A stretch of 64,000 bases of DNA from Streptomyces cinnamoneus (GTDB lineage Bacteria; Actinomycetota; Actinomycetes; Streptomycetales; Streptomycetaceae): positions 3,965,001 through 4,029,000 of the forward strand of contig NZ_PKFQ01000001.1 in NCBI RefSeq assembly GCF_002939475.1. Direction: 5' to 3'. Each line of letters begins with the position of its first letter. Position 1 is the stretch's first letter. Of the stretch, positions 1 through 8,042 are shown in pieces. The position numbers and the translations under genes were made by a program. The notes beneath the pieces are model-generated. The model was not told where the DNA came from and ran no database searches. It was given only the letters and a program-made list of their open reading frames with translations.

Positions 1-59
1 CGATTGCCGTCAAACGTCCCGGGCGCGGGCGCCTCGGCCCGTCGATTACGCTCAAGGGC

Positions 60-821
60 ATGGCCGACGCACCGTACAAGCTGATCCTCCTCCGCCACGG
101 CGAGAGCGAATGGAACGCGAAGAACCTGTTCACCGGCTGGGTGGACGTCAACCTGAACGAGAAGGGCGAGAAGGAGGCAGTCCGGGGCGGTGAGCTGCTC
201 AAGGACGCCGGCCTGCTCCCGGACGTGGTCCACACCTCCCTCCAGAAGCGCGCGATCCGCACCGCTCAGCTCGCGCTGGAGGCCGCCGACCGCCACTGGA
301 TCCCGGTCCACCGCTCCTGGCGGCTGAACGAGCGCCACTACGGCGCCCTCCAGGGCAAGGACAAGGCCCAGACCCTGGCCGAGTTCGGCGAGGAGCAGTT
401 CATGCTCTGGCGCCGCTCGTACGACACCCCGCCGCCGGCGCTCGAGGACGGCACCGAGTTCTCGCAGAGCGACGACCCGCGCTACGCCTCGATCCCGAGC
501 GAGCTGCGCCCGCGCACCGAGTGCCTCAAGGACGTCGTCGTCCGCATGCTGCCGTACTGGTACGACGGCATCGTCCCGGACCTGCTCGCCGGCCGCACGG
601 TCCTCGTCGCCGCGCACGGCAACTCCCTGCGCGCCCTGGTCAAGCACCTCGACGGGATCTCCGACGCGGACATCGCGGGCCTGAACATCCCCACCGGCAT
701 CCCGCTCGCCTACGAGCTCGACGCCGACTTCCGCCCGGTCGTCCCCGGCGGCACGTACCTCGACCCGGAGGCCGCGAAGGCCGCCATCGAGGCCGTGAAG
801 AACCAGGGCAAGAAGAAGTAG
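60..821 (+). CDS. gpmA: 2,3-bisphosphoglycerate-dependent phosphoglycerate mutase
   Basis: This glycolytic enzyme interconverts 3- and 2-phosphoglycerate in the cytosol. The catalytic histidine lies in LLRHGESEWN (His13). The second active-site histidine is in AAHGNSLRAL near residue 185, and the acid/base region NERHYGALQGKDKA also matches the dPGM family. At 253 residues it has the usual length for a family member. The ATG is preceded by an AAGGG-type ribosome binding site and stands only 59 bases from the window edge, so its promoter is mostly outside view. A strong hairpin follows the stop, which suggests a monocistronic unit. Confidence 0.97.
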   Translation: MADAPYKLILLRHGESEWNAKNLFTGWVDVNLNEKGEKEAVRGGELLKDAGLLPDVVHTSLQKRAIRTAQLALEAADRHWIPVHRSWRLNERHYGALQGKDKAQTLAEFGEEQFMLWRRSYDTPPPALEDGTEFSQSDDPRYASIPSELRPRTECLKDVVVRMLPYWYDGIVPDLLAGRTVLVAAHGNSLRALVKHLDGISDADIAGLNIPTGIPLAYELDADFRPVVPGGTYLDPEAAKAAIEAVKNQGKKK

Positions 822-834
822 CCCTCATGCGATA

Positions 835-864
835 GGGCCCCCGCCGGCGATCCGGCGGGGGCCC
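835..864. terminator. Bidirectional hairpin terminator between gpmA and the cysteine-rich gene
   Basis: GGGCCCCCGCCGG and its reverse complement flank a 4-base loop 14 bases after the gpmA stop. It sits between two convergent genes and could serve both. There is no clear T tract, which is common in Streptomyces. Confidence 0.85.
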
Positions 865-895
865 TTCCCTTGCGTGTGAGTGACGCGCGTGACGG

Positions 896-979
896 TCAGC
901 CGCAGCCGCCGCCGCACTGGCAGGAGCCGCCGCTCTGGCAGCCGCAACTGCACCCGGGTCCACACTGACAGCCGCTCAT
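896..979 (-). CDS. Cysteine-rich 27-residue microprotein (metallothionein-like)
   Basis: A short open frame encodes 27 residues of which eight are cysteine, spaced mostly as CxC pairs separated by Gly, Ser and Gln (it begins MSGCQCGPGC). There is no signal peptide. A perfect GGAGGT ribosome binding site lies six bases before the ATG, and the stop falls just before the terminator shared with gpmA, so I consider it a real gene. The composition resembles small metallothioneins, so binding of Zn or Cu or a redox role is inferred, not shown. It could also be a modified-peptide precursor, but I see no processing enzyme nearby. Confidence 0.65.
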   Translation of the reverse strand: MSGCQCGPGCSCGCQSGGSCQCGGGCG

Positions 980-1141
980 TCGGTTACCTCCGTCGAAGAG
1001 GGAGAGGGTGTCCGTTCCCGTCCAGTCAAGGACCGCCTGGGCGGACCGTCAATGCTTCTCACGGATGTCTGTACGGGCGCATTTGGGGCGCACGGAAGCA
1101 TCCGGCCGGAGGGTGGGCGGCGCGCGCAGCCGCCGTCGCGC

Positions 1142-1837
1142 CTACGCGGTCTCGGCGGGGCCCGCCCCGGTCCGGCCCTCCGCCTGCGCCAGCTCGTCCG
1201 CGTGCTCGCCGGTCACGAGGTAGACCACGCGCTTGGCCACCGAGACCGCGTGGTCGGCGAAGCGCTCGTAGTAGCGCCCCAGCAGCGTCACGTCGACGGC
1301 CGTCTCGATGCCGTGCTGCCAGCGGTCGTCCATCAGGTGCTGGAAGAGCGCCCGGTGCAGCAGGTCCATCGCGTCGTCGTCGTGCTCCAGCTGGAGGGCG
1401 AGGTCGACGTCCTTGGTGATGATGACCTCGGCCGCCTTGGCCATCAGACGCTGCGCCAGCTGGCCCATCTCCAGGATGGTGGCGTGCAGGTCGCGCGGCA
1501 CGGCCGACTCCGGGAAGCGCAGCCGGGCCAGCTTGGCCACGTGCTGGGCCAGGTCGCCGGAGCGCTCCAGGTCGGCGCTCATGCGCAGGGACGTCACGAC
1601 GATCCGCAGGTCCGTGGCGACCGGCTGCTGCCGGGCCAGCAGGGTGATGGCGCGCGCCTCCAGGTCCCGCTGGAGGTCGTCGACCTTGGTGTCCGCCGCG
1701 ATCACGGTCTCCGCCAGCTTGAGGTCCGCGTCGAGGATCGCCGTCGTGGCGCGCCCGATCGCGGAGCCGACGAGCCGGGCCATCTCGACGAGGCCCTCGC
1801 CGATCGAATCCAGCTCCTCGTGGTACGCGTCCCGCAT
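1142..1837 (-). CDS. phoU: Phosphate signalling protein PhoU
   Basis: PhoU is a cytosolic all-helical adaptor that links phosphate status to the PhoR/PhoP system and to phosphate uptake. The 231-residue product begins MRDAYHEELDSI and contains two PhoU repeats of three helices, including the segment LERSGDLAQHVAKLA with the family's acidic metal-binding positions. I chose the ATG at 1837 because it has a GAAGG site eight bases upstream and matches PhoU N-termini; the frame stays open further 5' through the promoter. It is divergent from phoR and shares the intergenic PHO box. Confidence 0.95.
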   Translation of the reverse strand: MRDAYHEELDSIGEGLVEMARLVGSAIGRATTAILDADLKLAETVIAADTKVDDLQRDLEARAITLLARQQPVATDLRIVVTSLRMSADLERSGDLAQHVAKLARLRFPESAVPRDLHATILEMGQLAQRLMAKAAEVIITKDVDLALQLEHDDDAMDLLHRALFQHLMDDRWQHGIETAVDVTLLGRYYERFADHAVSVAKRVVYLVTGEHADELAQAEGRTGAGPAETA

Positions 1838-1937
1838 TGCCTGACCTTCTCTCGCCTTGACTCGCTGCTGGTGGGAGGGGAGGGGTTCCGCCGCCCACGC
1901 TCTCACGATGCGGCCGGAACGCGACGGCTTCCGGCCG

Positions 1938-1970
1938 CGGGAGTGAACCACCCCTGACCCCGAGGTGAAC
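1938..1970 (-). promoter_or_regulatory. PHO box (PhoP-binding direct repeats) in the phoU/phoR intergenic region
   Basis: Read on the minus strand there are three contiguous 11-base units: GTTCACCTCGG, GGTCAGGGGTG and GTTCACTCCCG. The GTTCAC-type core repeats every 11 bases, the known architecture of Streptomyces PhoP operators. It lies between the divergent phoU and phoRP starts, so autoregulation of phoRP and control of phoU are the expected roles. Confidence 0.8.
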
Positions 1971-2043
1971 TCTCGGCAACGTATGTTCGAGGCGATACCC
2001 GTTTGGCTGTGGACGTGCCCCCGCACCTGCATAACCTGGAGAC

Positions 2044-3297
2044 ATGAACCTGGACGCGGCCGTCGCCGCAGCGGCAGCGATCGCCGGAGTGTGCACCGGT
2101 GTGATCGCCATGGCCGCCTTCCGCTGGAGCGAGCGCGACCAGGCCCGCCCCACCCGCAGCTCCCTGCACACCGACGCCGTGCTGCCCCCCGGCGTCGACA
2201 CCGTGCTGTCCGTCCTGCGCTCGTCCGCCGTCGTCCTCGACGAGGCCGACGCCGTCGTCAAGGCCAGCTCCGCCGCCTACGCCCTCGGGCTCGTCCGCGG
2301 CGGCAAGCTCGCCGTCGAGCCGATGCTCCAGATGGCCCGCGACACCCGCCGGGACGGCGAGATACGCCAGGTCGAGCTGGACCTGCCGCGCCGCGGCACC
2401 GGCCGCGGCGAGGCGCTCGCCGTCTCCGCCCGGGTCGCCCCGCTCGGCTCGCGGCTGGTCCTGCTGCTGGTCGAGGACCTCACCGAGGCCCGCCGCATCG
2501 AGGCCGTGCGCCGCGACTTCGTCGCCAACGTCAGCCACGAGCTCAAGACCCCCGTCGGCGCCCTGTCCCTGCTGTCCGAGGCCGTCATGGACGCCTCGGA
2601 CGACCCCGAGGCCGTCACCCGCTTCGCCGGCCGCATGCAGGTCGAGGCCACTCGGCTGACCAGCCTGGTGCAGGAGATCATCGACCTCTCCCGGGTGCAG
2701 AACGACGACCCGCTGGAGGACGCCGAGCCCGTGCGCGTCGACGAGCTGGTCGCCGAGGCCGTCGACCGCTGCCGGCACCAGGCCTCCACCAAGCAGATCA
2801 CCATGGCCGCCGGAGGCACCGCCGACCTGCACGTCTGGGGCAACCGCGGCCAGCTCGCGGCCGCCCTGGGCAACCTCGTCGAGAACGCCGTCAACTACAG
2901 CCCCGTCCGTACCCGTGTCGGCATCGCCGCCCGCCGCGTCGCCGCCCCCGGGGGCGACCTCATCGAGCTGGCCGTCACCGACCAGGGCATCGGCATCTCC
3001 GAGAAGGACCGCGAGCGGGTCTTCGAGCGCTTCTACCGCGTCGACCCCGCCCGCTCGCGCGCCACCGGCGGTACGGGCCTGGGCCTGTCGATCGTCAAGC
3101 ACGTGGCCGCCTCGCACGGCGGCGAGGTCACCGTCTGGAGCGCCGAGGGCCAGGGCTCGACCTTCACCCTGCGCCTGCCGGAGGCCGGCGCCGTCCGGGA
3201 GCGCGGCCGCGGCCGCGGCCCCGCCCACTTCGCCGGGGAGTCCGTCGAGGACCCCTTCGCCGACGATCAGCTGCCCGCTCCGGGAGTCCGTCCGTGA
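2044..3297 (+). CDS. phoR: Phosphate-sensing histidine kinase PhoR (SenX3-type)
   Basis: This is the membrane sensor kinase of the phosphate-starvation system, 417 residues. A single N-terminal membrane segment (about residues 4-26, alanine-rich) is followed by a PAS-like region. Then comes the HisKA domain with the phospho-acceptor in VANVSHELKTP (His165), and a HATPase domain with the N box ENAVNYSP and the glycine boxes DQGIGI and GTGLGLSI. It uses an ATG about 70 bases from the PHO box. It is followed after 64 bases by phoP and is divergent from phoU. Confidence 0.95.
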   Translation: MNLDAAVAAAAAIAGVCTGVIAMAAFRWSERDQARPTRSSLHTDAVLPPGVDTVLSVLRSSAVVLDEADAVVKASSAAYALGLVRGGKLAVEPMLQMARDTRRDGEIRQVELDLPRRGTGRGEALAVSARVAPLGSRLVLLLVEDLTEARRIEAVRRDFVANVSHELKTPVGALSLLSEAVMDASDDPEAVTRFAGRMQVEATRLTSLVQEIIDLSRVQNDDPLEDAEPVRVDELVAEAVDRCRHQASTKQITMAAGGTADLHVWGNRGQLAAALGNLVENAVNYSPVRTRVGIAARRVAAPGGDLIELAVTDQGIGISEKDRERVFERFYRVDPARSRATGGTGLGLSIVKHVAASHGGEVTVWSAEGQGSTFTLRLPEAGAVRERGRGRGPAHFAGESVEDPFADDQLPAPGVRP

Positions 3298-3361
3298 CCC
3301 CCCGCCCCCACGAGATCCCCACCGCGCCGTCCAACCCTAAGACCCGACCGGAGGTCTTTCC

Positions 3362-4042
3362 GTGACACGAGTGCTCGTCGTAGAGGACGAGGAATCCTTC
3401 AGCGACGCGTTGTCCTACATGCTCCGCAAGGAGGGATTCGAGGTCGCCATCGCGGCCACGGGGCCCGACGGGCTGGACGAGTTCGAACGCAACGGCGCCG
3501 ACCTGGTCCTGCTCGACCTGATGCTGCCCGGCCTGCCGGGCACGGAGGTCTGCCGCCAGCTGCGCGGGCGCTCCAACGTGCCCGTCATCATGGTCACCGC
3601 CAAGGACAGCGAGATCGACAAGGTCGTCGGGCTGGAGATAGGAGCGGACGACTACGTCACCAAGCCCTTCTCCTCCCGCGAGCTGGTGGCCCGCATCCGC
3701 GCGGTGCTGCGCCGCAGGGGCGAGCCGGAGGAGGTGGCCCCGGCGGCGCTGGAGGCCGGCCCGGTCCGCATGGACGTCGACCGGCACGTGGTCACGGTCG
3801 GCGGCGCCAAGGTCGACCTGCCGCTGAAGGAGTTCGACCTCCTGGAGATGCTGCTGCGCAACGCCGGGCGCGTCCTGACCCGGATGCAGCTGATCGACCG
3901 CGTCTGGGGCGCCGACTACGTGGGCGACACCAAGACCCTCGACGTCCACGTCAAGCGGCTGCGCGCCAAGATCGAGCCGGACCCGGGGGCGCCGCGTTAC
4001 CTGGTCACCGTGCGCGGCCTCGGCTACAAGTTCGAGCCGTAG
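3362..4042 (+). CDS. phoP: Phosphate response regulator PhoP (OmpR family)
   Basis: PhoP is the DNA-binding partner of PhoR, 226 residues. The receiver domain has the acidic pair near residues 8-9, the phospho-acceptor Asp52 in LVLLDLMLPG, and the conserved Lys in VTKPFSS. A C-terminal winged helix (from about residue 130) ends in VTVRGLGYKF, typical of OmpR-type regulators. The GTG start has a strong GGAGGT ribosome binding site. In Streptomyces this protein controls phosphate uptake and represses many secondary-metabolite pathways. A palindromic terminator follows. Confidence 0.96.
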   Translation: MTRVLVVEDEESFSDALSYMLRKEGFEVAIAATGPDGLDEFERNGADLVLLDLMLPGLPGTEVCRQLRGRSNVPVIMVTAKDSEIDKVVGLEIGADDYVTKPFSSRELVARIRAVLRRRGEPEEVAPAALEAGPVRMDVDRHVVTVGGAKVDLPLKEFDLLEMLLRNAGRVLTRMQLIDRVWGADYVGDTKTLDVHVKRLRAKIEPDPGAPRYLVTVRGLGYKFEP

Positions 4043-4075
4043 GCCAGCCGGCCGCGGGAGAGCGGCCGTGATGCC

Positions 4076-4111
4076 CCGAGGGGCCGGAAGCGATCGCTTC
4101 CGGCCCCTCGG
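4076..4111. terminator. Perfect 36-base palindromic terminator after phoP
   Basis: CCGAGGGGCCGGAAGCGA and its exact reverse complement abut without a loop. It stands between convergent phoP and the lipoprotein gene, and so can end both transcripts. Confidence 0.85.
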
Positions 4112-4118
4112 CTCGTCG

Positions 4119-4802
4119 TCAGTGGCCCGCGCGCTGCGGGGTGCCCTGGGCGGACTCGCCGCCGCCGGGCTTGGCCTGCGGCTGGCCGCTCGGCTTGCCC
4201 TCCGGCTCGCCGGAGGCGTTCGGGGAGGCCGGGGTGCCCGACGGCTTGCCGGCATCCGGCTCGCCCGGCTTGGCCTGGCCGGGCGTCTCCTCGGGGCCCC
4301 ACTCCTTGAAGTAGCTCTTGGCGGGCACGACGAAGGCGCTGATCCGCACCTCGCCCGTGGAGCTGAAGTCGAACGACAGGGCCTGGGACTCGCCGTCCTT
4401 CAGGGCCTCGCGGCCCTTCGGTAGCACGGCGGAGGCGTTGTCCTTGCCGCCGAGGGTCACCGAGCCGCCGGCCGGCACGACGAGCGCGCCCGAGGCGCCC
4501 TTCGCCGGGGTCAGCTTCACGGTGACGTCCTTGCCGGGCAGCTTGATGGAGCGGAGCTCCTGGTCCTTGATCCCGTTGTTGAACACCCGGCCCGTGATCA
4601 CGGCGGGGCCGGAGGCGTTCTGCTCCGGCTGGGTGATGACGTTGACGTTCTGGAGCTTGATGTCACCGACCGAAGTGGCGGCGTTGTCCGGCTTGACCCC
4701 GAGTGTCTGCGCCTTGTTGCCCGCCGCACAGGCGGAGAGCGAGGCGATCGAGAGCACGAGGGCGGTAGCGGCGAGAGCGCCGCGTCGAAGGCTGCTGCTC
4801 AC
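4119..4802 (-). CDS. Secreted lipoprotein of unknown function
   Basis: The 227-residue product has a basic N-terminus, a hydrophobic core and the lipobox LSAC with the lipidated Cys at residue 25. A beta-rich domain (about residues 40-165) contains the phrases TGRVFNNG and LPGKDVTVKL, resembling small extracytoplasmic domains of the DUF461/PCuAC-like group. A Pro/Gly/Ser-rich tail follows. The protein is probably anchored outside the membrane. It follows phoP convergently, which gives no clear functional link. I do not recognise a catalytic motif. Confidence 0.8.
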   Translation of the reverse strand: MSSSLRRGALAATALVLSIASLSACAAGNKAQTLGVKPDNAATSVGDIKLQNVNVITQPEQNASGPAVITGRVFNNGIKDQELRSIKLPGKDVTVKLTPAKGASGALVVPAGGSVTLGGKDNASAVLPKGREALKDGESQALSFDFSSTGEVRISAFVVPAKSYFKEWGPEETPGQAKPGEPDAGKPSGTPASPNASGEPEGKPSGQPQAKPGGGESAQGTPQRAGH

Positions 4803-5074
4803 GGCGGCGGCATCTCCTTGGACGAGGTAGACGGGGTACGCGTACGAGGTACGTACGGGATAAGGGTTGTGTCAGCGGGGCTTAGGTTACCGAGCCGCCG
4901 CACCGCTGCCGCACCCGACCCGCCCCATGGTCAACTCGGGGTCCCGGCCGCCCGGCCCCGGCCGAATATCCGCCGCGGGGCGATCGCGAACCCCCGGGTT
5001 CGCGGAAGGAGGGGTGGCCGGGTTTATCGGCAATGAATGTGGCGGGAGTGCCCGGAAGTCCCGGGAAGGCGTTC

Positions 5075-5107
5075 CGGAATTGATCAAGTTCGGCTTGATC
5101 AATTCCG
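5075..5107. repeat. Perfect 14-bp inverted repeat upstream of carD
   Basis: The arms CGGAATTGATCAAG and CTTGATCAATTCCG flank the 5-base loop TTCGG. Each arm contains the palindrome TGATCA. The stem is AT-rich, unlike the GC-rich terminators elsewhere in the window, and no gene ends close by. It could be an operator, the terminator of a small RNA, or an RNA hairpin in a long carD leader. Confidence 0.7.
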
Positions 5108-5347
5108 ATTTACCCTCGGAGAACGACCGGCCGCCTCGAACGGAGTACCGGAAGTGCGCCGACCGGACCCCGGCAAAACGGGACGTTCAGCCGCTCGCGG
5201 GGCCTCTCCGACACGTGTAACGTGCGCGTTTCTGCCCGCCCGGACAACCGCTCCGACCTGCGAATACCTGCTTCCGGAAGCCTCCCGCAGCACGTTCCGG
5301 TTGCTGTTGTCAAGCCCCGAGATATGCCCTGACCTGCGGAAACGCCA

Positions 5348-5376
5348 TTCAGAACGCGCTGTTGCCGTGTTAGACT
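5348..5376 (+). promoter_or_regulatory. Probable carD promoter
   Basis: TAGACT (5371-5376) resembles the vegetative -10 hexamer. A weak -35 (TTCAGA, 5348-5353) stands 17 bases upstream. It lies about 30 bases before the carD ATG. Confidence 0.45.
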
Positions 5377-5404
5377 GGATAGCCACGGAAGGGGTACCTG
5401 TCAC

Positions 5405-5887
5405 ATGACGTTCAAGGTTGGCGACACCGTGGTCTATCCCCATCACGGGGCCGCGCTGATCGAGGCCATCGAAACTCGCCAGATCAAAGGCGTGGACAAG
5501 ACCTACTTGGTGCTGAAGGTCGCCCAGGGTGACCTGACGGTTCGGGTGCCGGCGGACAATGCCGAGTTCGTCGGTGTTCGCGATGTGGTCGGCCAGGACG
5601 GGCTTGACCGGGTCTTCGAGGTGCTTCGCGCGCCGTACGCCGAAGAGCCGACGAACTGGTCCCGTCGCTACAAGGCAAATCTCGAGAAGCTCGCGTCCGG
5701 TGACGTGATCAAGGTCGCCGAGGTCGTTCGCGACCTGTGGCGGCGCGAGCGTGAGCGCGGTCTCTCCGCAGGTGAGAAGCGCATGCTCGCCAAGGCGCGG
5801 CAGATCCTGGTGAGCGAGCTGGCCCTCGCGGAGAACACCAACGAGGACAAGGCCGAGGCCCTCCTCGACGAGGTCCTCGCGTCCTGA
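5405..5887 (+). CDS. carD: CarD-family RNA polymerase-binding transcription regulator
   Basis: CarD/CdnL binds the RNA polymerase beta subunit and stabilises the open complex at rRNA and other promoters. The 160-residue protein has the expected N-terminal Tudor-like RNAP-interaction domain (begins FKVGDTVVYPHHGA). The C-terminal helical DNA-binding domain carries the conserved tryptophan in DLWRRERERG. Length and order match actinobacterial CarD. As in other actinobacteria, ispD and ispF follow on the same strand. Confidence 0.96.
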   Translation: MTFKVGDTVVYPHHGAALIEAIETRQIKGVDKTYLVLKVAQGDLTVRVPADNAEFVGVRDVVGQDGLDRVFEVLRAPYAEEPTNWSRRYKANLEKLASGDVIKVAEVVRDLWRRERERGLSAGEKRMLAKARQILVSELALAENTNEDKAEALLDEVLAS

Positions 5888-6215
5888 CGCAAGCGCAACA
5901 GGTGCTGGACGTTCAGCCGGGCACCGGTGTCCGGAAGGAATCCGGACGGACATACAGGTGCGGACGCTGAACGCGACCGGACGTAAAGAAGTGCCGCGGT
6001 GCCCGCGTGATGACCGTCGTCATCCGCCGGGCGCTGCGGCATCTCTGCTCCGGTGAACGTGGTGCCTGGCGTGCCGGGGCCCGGGCAGCCGGCCCGACCA
6101 GTCGTCACGGAAGGGGCTGGTCGGGGCGCCCGGCACTTCCCCAAGCTCTGTGAGCAGGGGGTCCCTCCAGGCCATACCCAACTCGGCGAAGGAAACAAAC
6201 CTGAACGCCAACCCA
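5888..6215 (+). other. carD-ispD spacer with a large branched hairpin
   Basis: No gene is supported in these 328 bases. At 6071-6136 a long hairpin forms from outer arms GTGCCGGG/CCCGGCAC and inner arms CCGACCAG/CTGGTCGG. It may terminate the carD transcript or structure the ispDF leader. Confidence 0.45.
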
Positions 6216-6989
6216 ATGTCTGATCGAGCACCCGCCCCGGCCACCGGAGCCCCTTCGCGCACCGCCGTCGTCATCCCGGCAGCGGGCCGCGGCGTCCGGC
6301 TGGGTCCCGGTGCCCCCAAGGCACTGCGCGCCCTCAGCGGCACGCCCATGCTCGTCCACGCGGTCCGGGCCATGGCCGCCTCCCGCGCGGTGTCCCTCGT
6401 CGTCGTGGTGGCCCCGCCGGACGGCGCCGCCGAGGTCCGCACCCTCCTCGACGAGCACCCGCTGGCCGACCTCGACGTCACCCGCACCGACGTCGTCGTC
6501 GTCCCCGGCGGCGCCACCCGTCAGGAGTCCGTGCGGCTGGGCCTGGCCGCCCTGCCCGACGACGTCACCGCCGTCCTCGTGCACGACGCCGCCCGCCCGC
6601 TGGTGCCCGTCGACACCGTCGACGCCGTGGCCGCCGCCGTGCGCGACGGCGCCCCGGCCGTCGTCCCGGCGCTGCCGCTCGCGGACACCGTCAAGCAGGT
6701 CGAGCCCCGCACCGGCGAGCCCGAGCCCGTCGTGGCCACGCCCGAGCGGTCGCTGCTGCGCGCCGTCCAGACCCCCCAGGGCTTCGACCGCCGCACCCTG
6801 GTCGAGGCGCACGAGAAGGTCGCCGTCGAGGGCGAGGGGGCCACGGACGACGCCGGCCTGGTGGAGCGGCTCGGCGTCCAGGTCGTGGTCGTCCCCGGCC
6901 ACGAGGAGGCCTTCAAGGTCACCCGGCCGCTGGACCTGGTCCTGGCCGAGGCCGTGCTCGCCCGGAGGAGGGCCAACGATGGATTCTGA
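6216..6989 (+). CDS. ispD: 2-C-methyl-D-erythritol 4-phosphate cytidylyltransferase
   Basis: IspD transfers CMP to methylerythritol phosphate in the non-mevalonate isoprenoid pathway. The N-terminal nucleotide-binding motif VVIPAAGRGVRLG, the segment VLVHDAARPLV and TPQGFDR are family hallmarks. I take the ATG at 6216 (257 residues). The frame extends 66 bases further upstream to a GTG, but that segment has no IspD character; the ribosome binding site of either start is weak. It overlaps ispF by 11 bases, a normal arrangement of consecutive pathway enzymes. Confidence 0.93.
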   Translation: MSDRAPAPATGAPSRTAVVIPAAGRGVRLGPGAPKALRALSGTPMLVHAVRAMAASRAVSLVVVVAPPDGAAEVRTLLDEHPLADLDVTRTDVVVVPGGATRQESVRLGLAALPDDVTAVLVHDAARPLVPVDTVDAVAAAVRDGAPAVVPALPLADTVKQVEPRTGEPEPVVATPERSLLRAVQTPQGFDRRTLVEAHEKVAVEGEGATDDAGLVERLGVQVVVVPGHEEAFKVTRPLDLVLAEAVLARRRANDGF

Positions 6990-7476
6990 GCCCCTGCGGC
7001 CCGTCCTGCCCCTGGTGGGCGTCGGTACGGACGTGCACGCCTTCGAGGAGGGTCGCGAGCTGTGGTGCGCCGGCCTGCTCTGGGAGGGCGCGAGCCACGG
7101 CCTGGCCGGCCACTCCGACGGGGACGTGGCCGCGCACGCCGCCTGCGACGCGCTCTTCTCCGCGGCCGGCCTCGGCGACCTCGGCGCGCACTTCGGCACC
7201 GACCGGCCCGAGTGGTCGGGCGCGTCCGGTGCCACGCTGCTGGCCGAGGCCGCCCGGATCGTGCGGGAGGCCGGTTTCGAGATCGGGAACGTCGCCATCC
7301 AGGTGATCGGCGTCCGCCCGAAGATCGGCAAGCGGCGCGAAGAGGCGCAGAAGGCGCTCTCGGCCGCCGTGGGGGCCCCCGTGGCGGTCTCCGGTACGAC
7401 GACGGACGGGCTGGGCCTCACGGGCCGGGCGGAGGGGCTCGCGGCTCTCGCCACGGCGCTGGTGTATCGCGTCTGA
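6979..7476 (+). CDS. ispF: 2-C-methyl-D-erythritol 2,4-cyclodiphosphate synthase
   Basis: IspF makes methylerythritol cyclodiphosphate with release of CMP. The 165-residue product has the metal-binding motif GTDVHAF near its start, GHSDGDVAAHAACDAL, and the C-terminal TTTDGLGLTGRAEG. The ATG lies inside the end of ispD and is preceded by GGAGGAGGG, so the two are probably translationally coupled. A hairpin terminator follows. Confidence 0.95.
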   Translation: MDSEPLRPVLPLVGVGTDVHAFEEGRELWCAGLLWEGASHGLAGHSDGDVAAHAACDALFSAAGLGDLGAHFGTDRPEWSGASGATLLAEAARIVREAGFEIGNVAIQVIGVRPKIGKRREEAQKALSAAVGAPVAVSGTTTDGLGLTGRAEGLAALATALVYRV

Positions 7477-7506
7477 CGCGTTGAGGGCAGGGCCCGGTTT
7501 CGGGAA

Positions 7507-7542
7507 GGTGCGGGTCAGGGGAAAGATCCACTGACCCGCACC
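7507..7542 (+). terminator. Hairpin terminator after ispF
   Basis: The arms GGTGCGGGTCAG and CTGACCCGCACC surround a 12-base loop, 30 bases after the ispF stop. Confidence 0.75.
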
Positions 7543-7566
7543 CGCCCCTACCCGGAAAGGCCCGCC

Positions 7567-7968
7567 GTGCCGCTCTCCGAAGACCTGAAGAAGTACATCG
7601 ACGACAACCCCGTCTTCGCCACCGTCGCCACCCTCCAGCCCGACGGCAGCCCCCAGCTGTCCGTCACCTGGATCAAGCGCGAGGGCGACACCCTGCTGGT
7701 CTCCACCACCGTGGGGCGCCGCAAGGAGAAGAACCTCCGCCGCGACCCCAGAGTGACCGTCATGATCAACCCGCCGAACGCGCCCTACAGCTACGCGGAG
7801 ATCCGCGGCACGGCCGACATCACCTCCGAGGGCGGCGACGAGCTGATCGACGAGCTGTCCCGCAAGTACACGGGCAAGGACTACGCCGACTTCAACCCGG
7901 CGGCGGGCGAGGACGCCCCCCGCGTCGTCGTGCGGATCACGCCCCGCAAGGTCGTCGGGTCCCTCTAG
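7567..7968 (+). CDS. PPOX-class F420-dependent flavin/deazaflavin oxidoreductase
   Basis: A 133-residue split beta-barrel protein of the pyridoxamine-phosphate-oxidase-like superfamily. ATVATLQPDGSPQLSVTW and RKEKNLRRDPRVTV are typical of the small actinobacterial PPOX/F420 proteins. Substrate is not predictable from sequence. The GTG start has a GAAAGG site eight bases upstream. It is a single gene flanked by two terminators. Confidence 0.88.
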   Translation: MPLSEDLKKYIDDNPVFATVATLQPDGSPQLSVTWIKREGDTLLVSTTVGRRKEKNLRRDPRVTVMINPPNAPYSYAEIRGTADITSEGGDELIDELSRKYTGKDYADFNPAAGEDAPRVVVRITPRKVVGSL

Positions 7969-7985
7969 GACGCGGAGAGAAAACG

Positions 7986-8021
7986 GCCCGGGCGGGCCGG
8001 ATCTCTCCGGCCCGCCCGGGC
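7986..8021. terminator. Bidirectional terminator
   Basis: The 15-bp arms GCCCGGGCGGGCCGG and CCGGCCCGCCCGGGC flank the loop ATCTCT between the convergent PPOX and acyltransferase genes. Confidence 0.9.
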
Positions 8022-8042
8022 GCTTGCGGTCCGACCGTGAGC

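Larger units (their letters stand above)
4803..5404. other. Long intergenic region between the lipoprotein and carD
   Basis: About 600 bases separate the divergent lipoprotein and carD genes. I see no convincing coding frame. The region holds the carD promoter near its right end and one striking palindrome at 5075-5107. It is unusually long and locally AT-richer than the neighbours, so an unannotated small RNA or a long 5' leader is possible. Confidence 0.5.
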
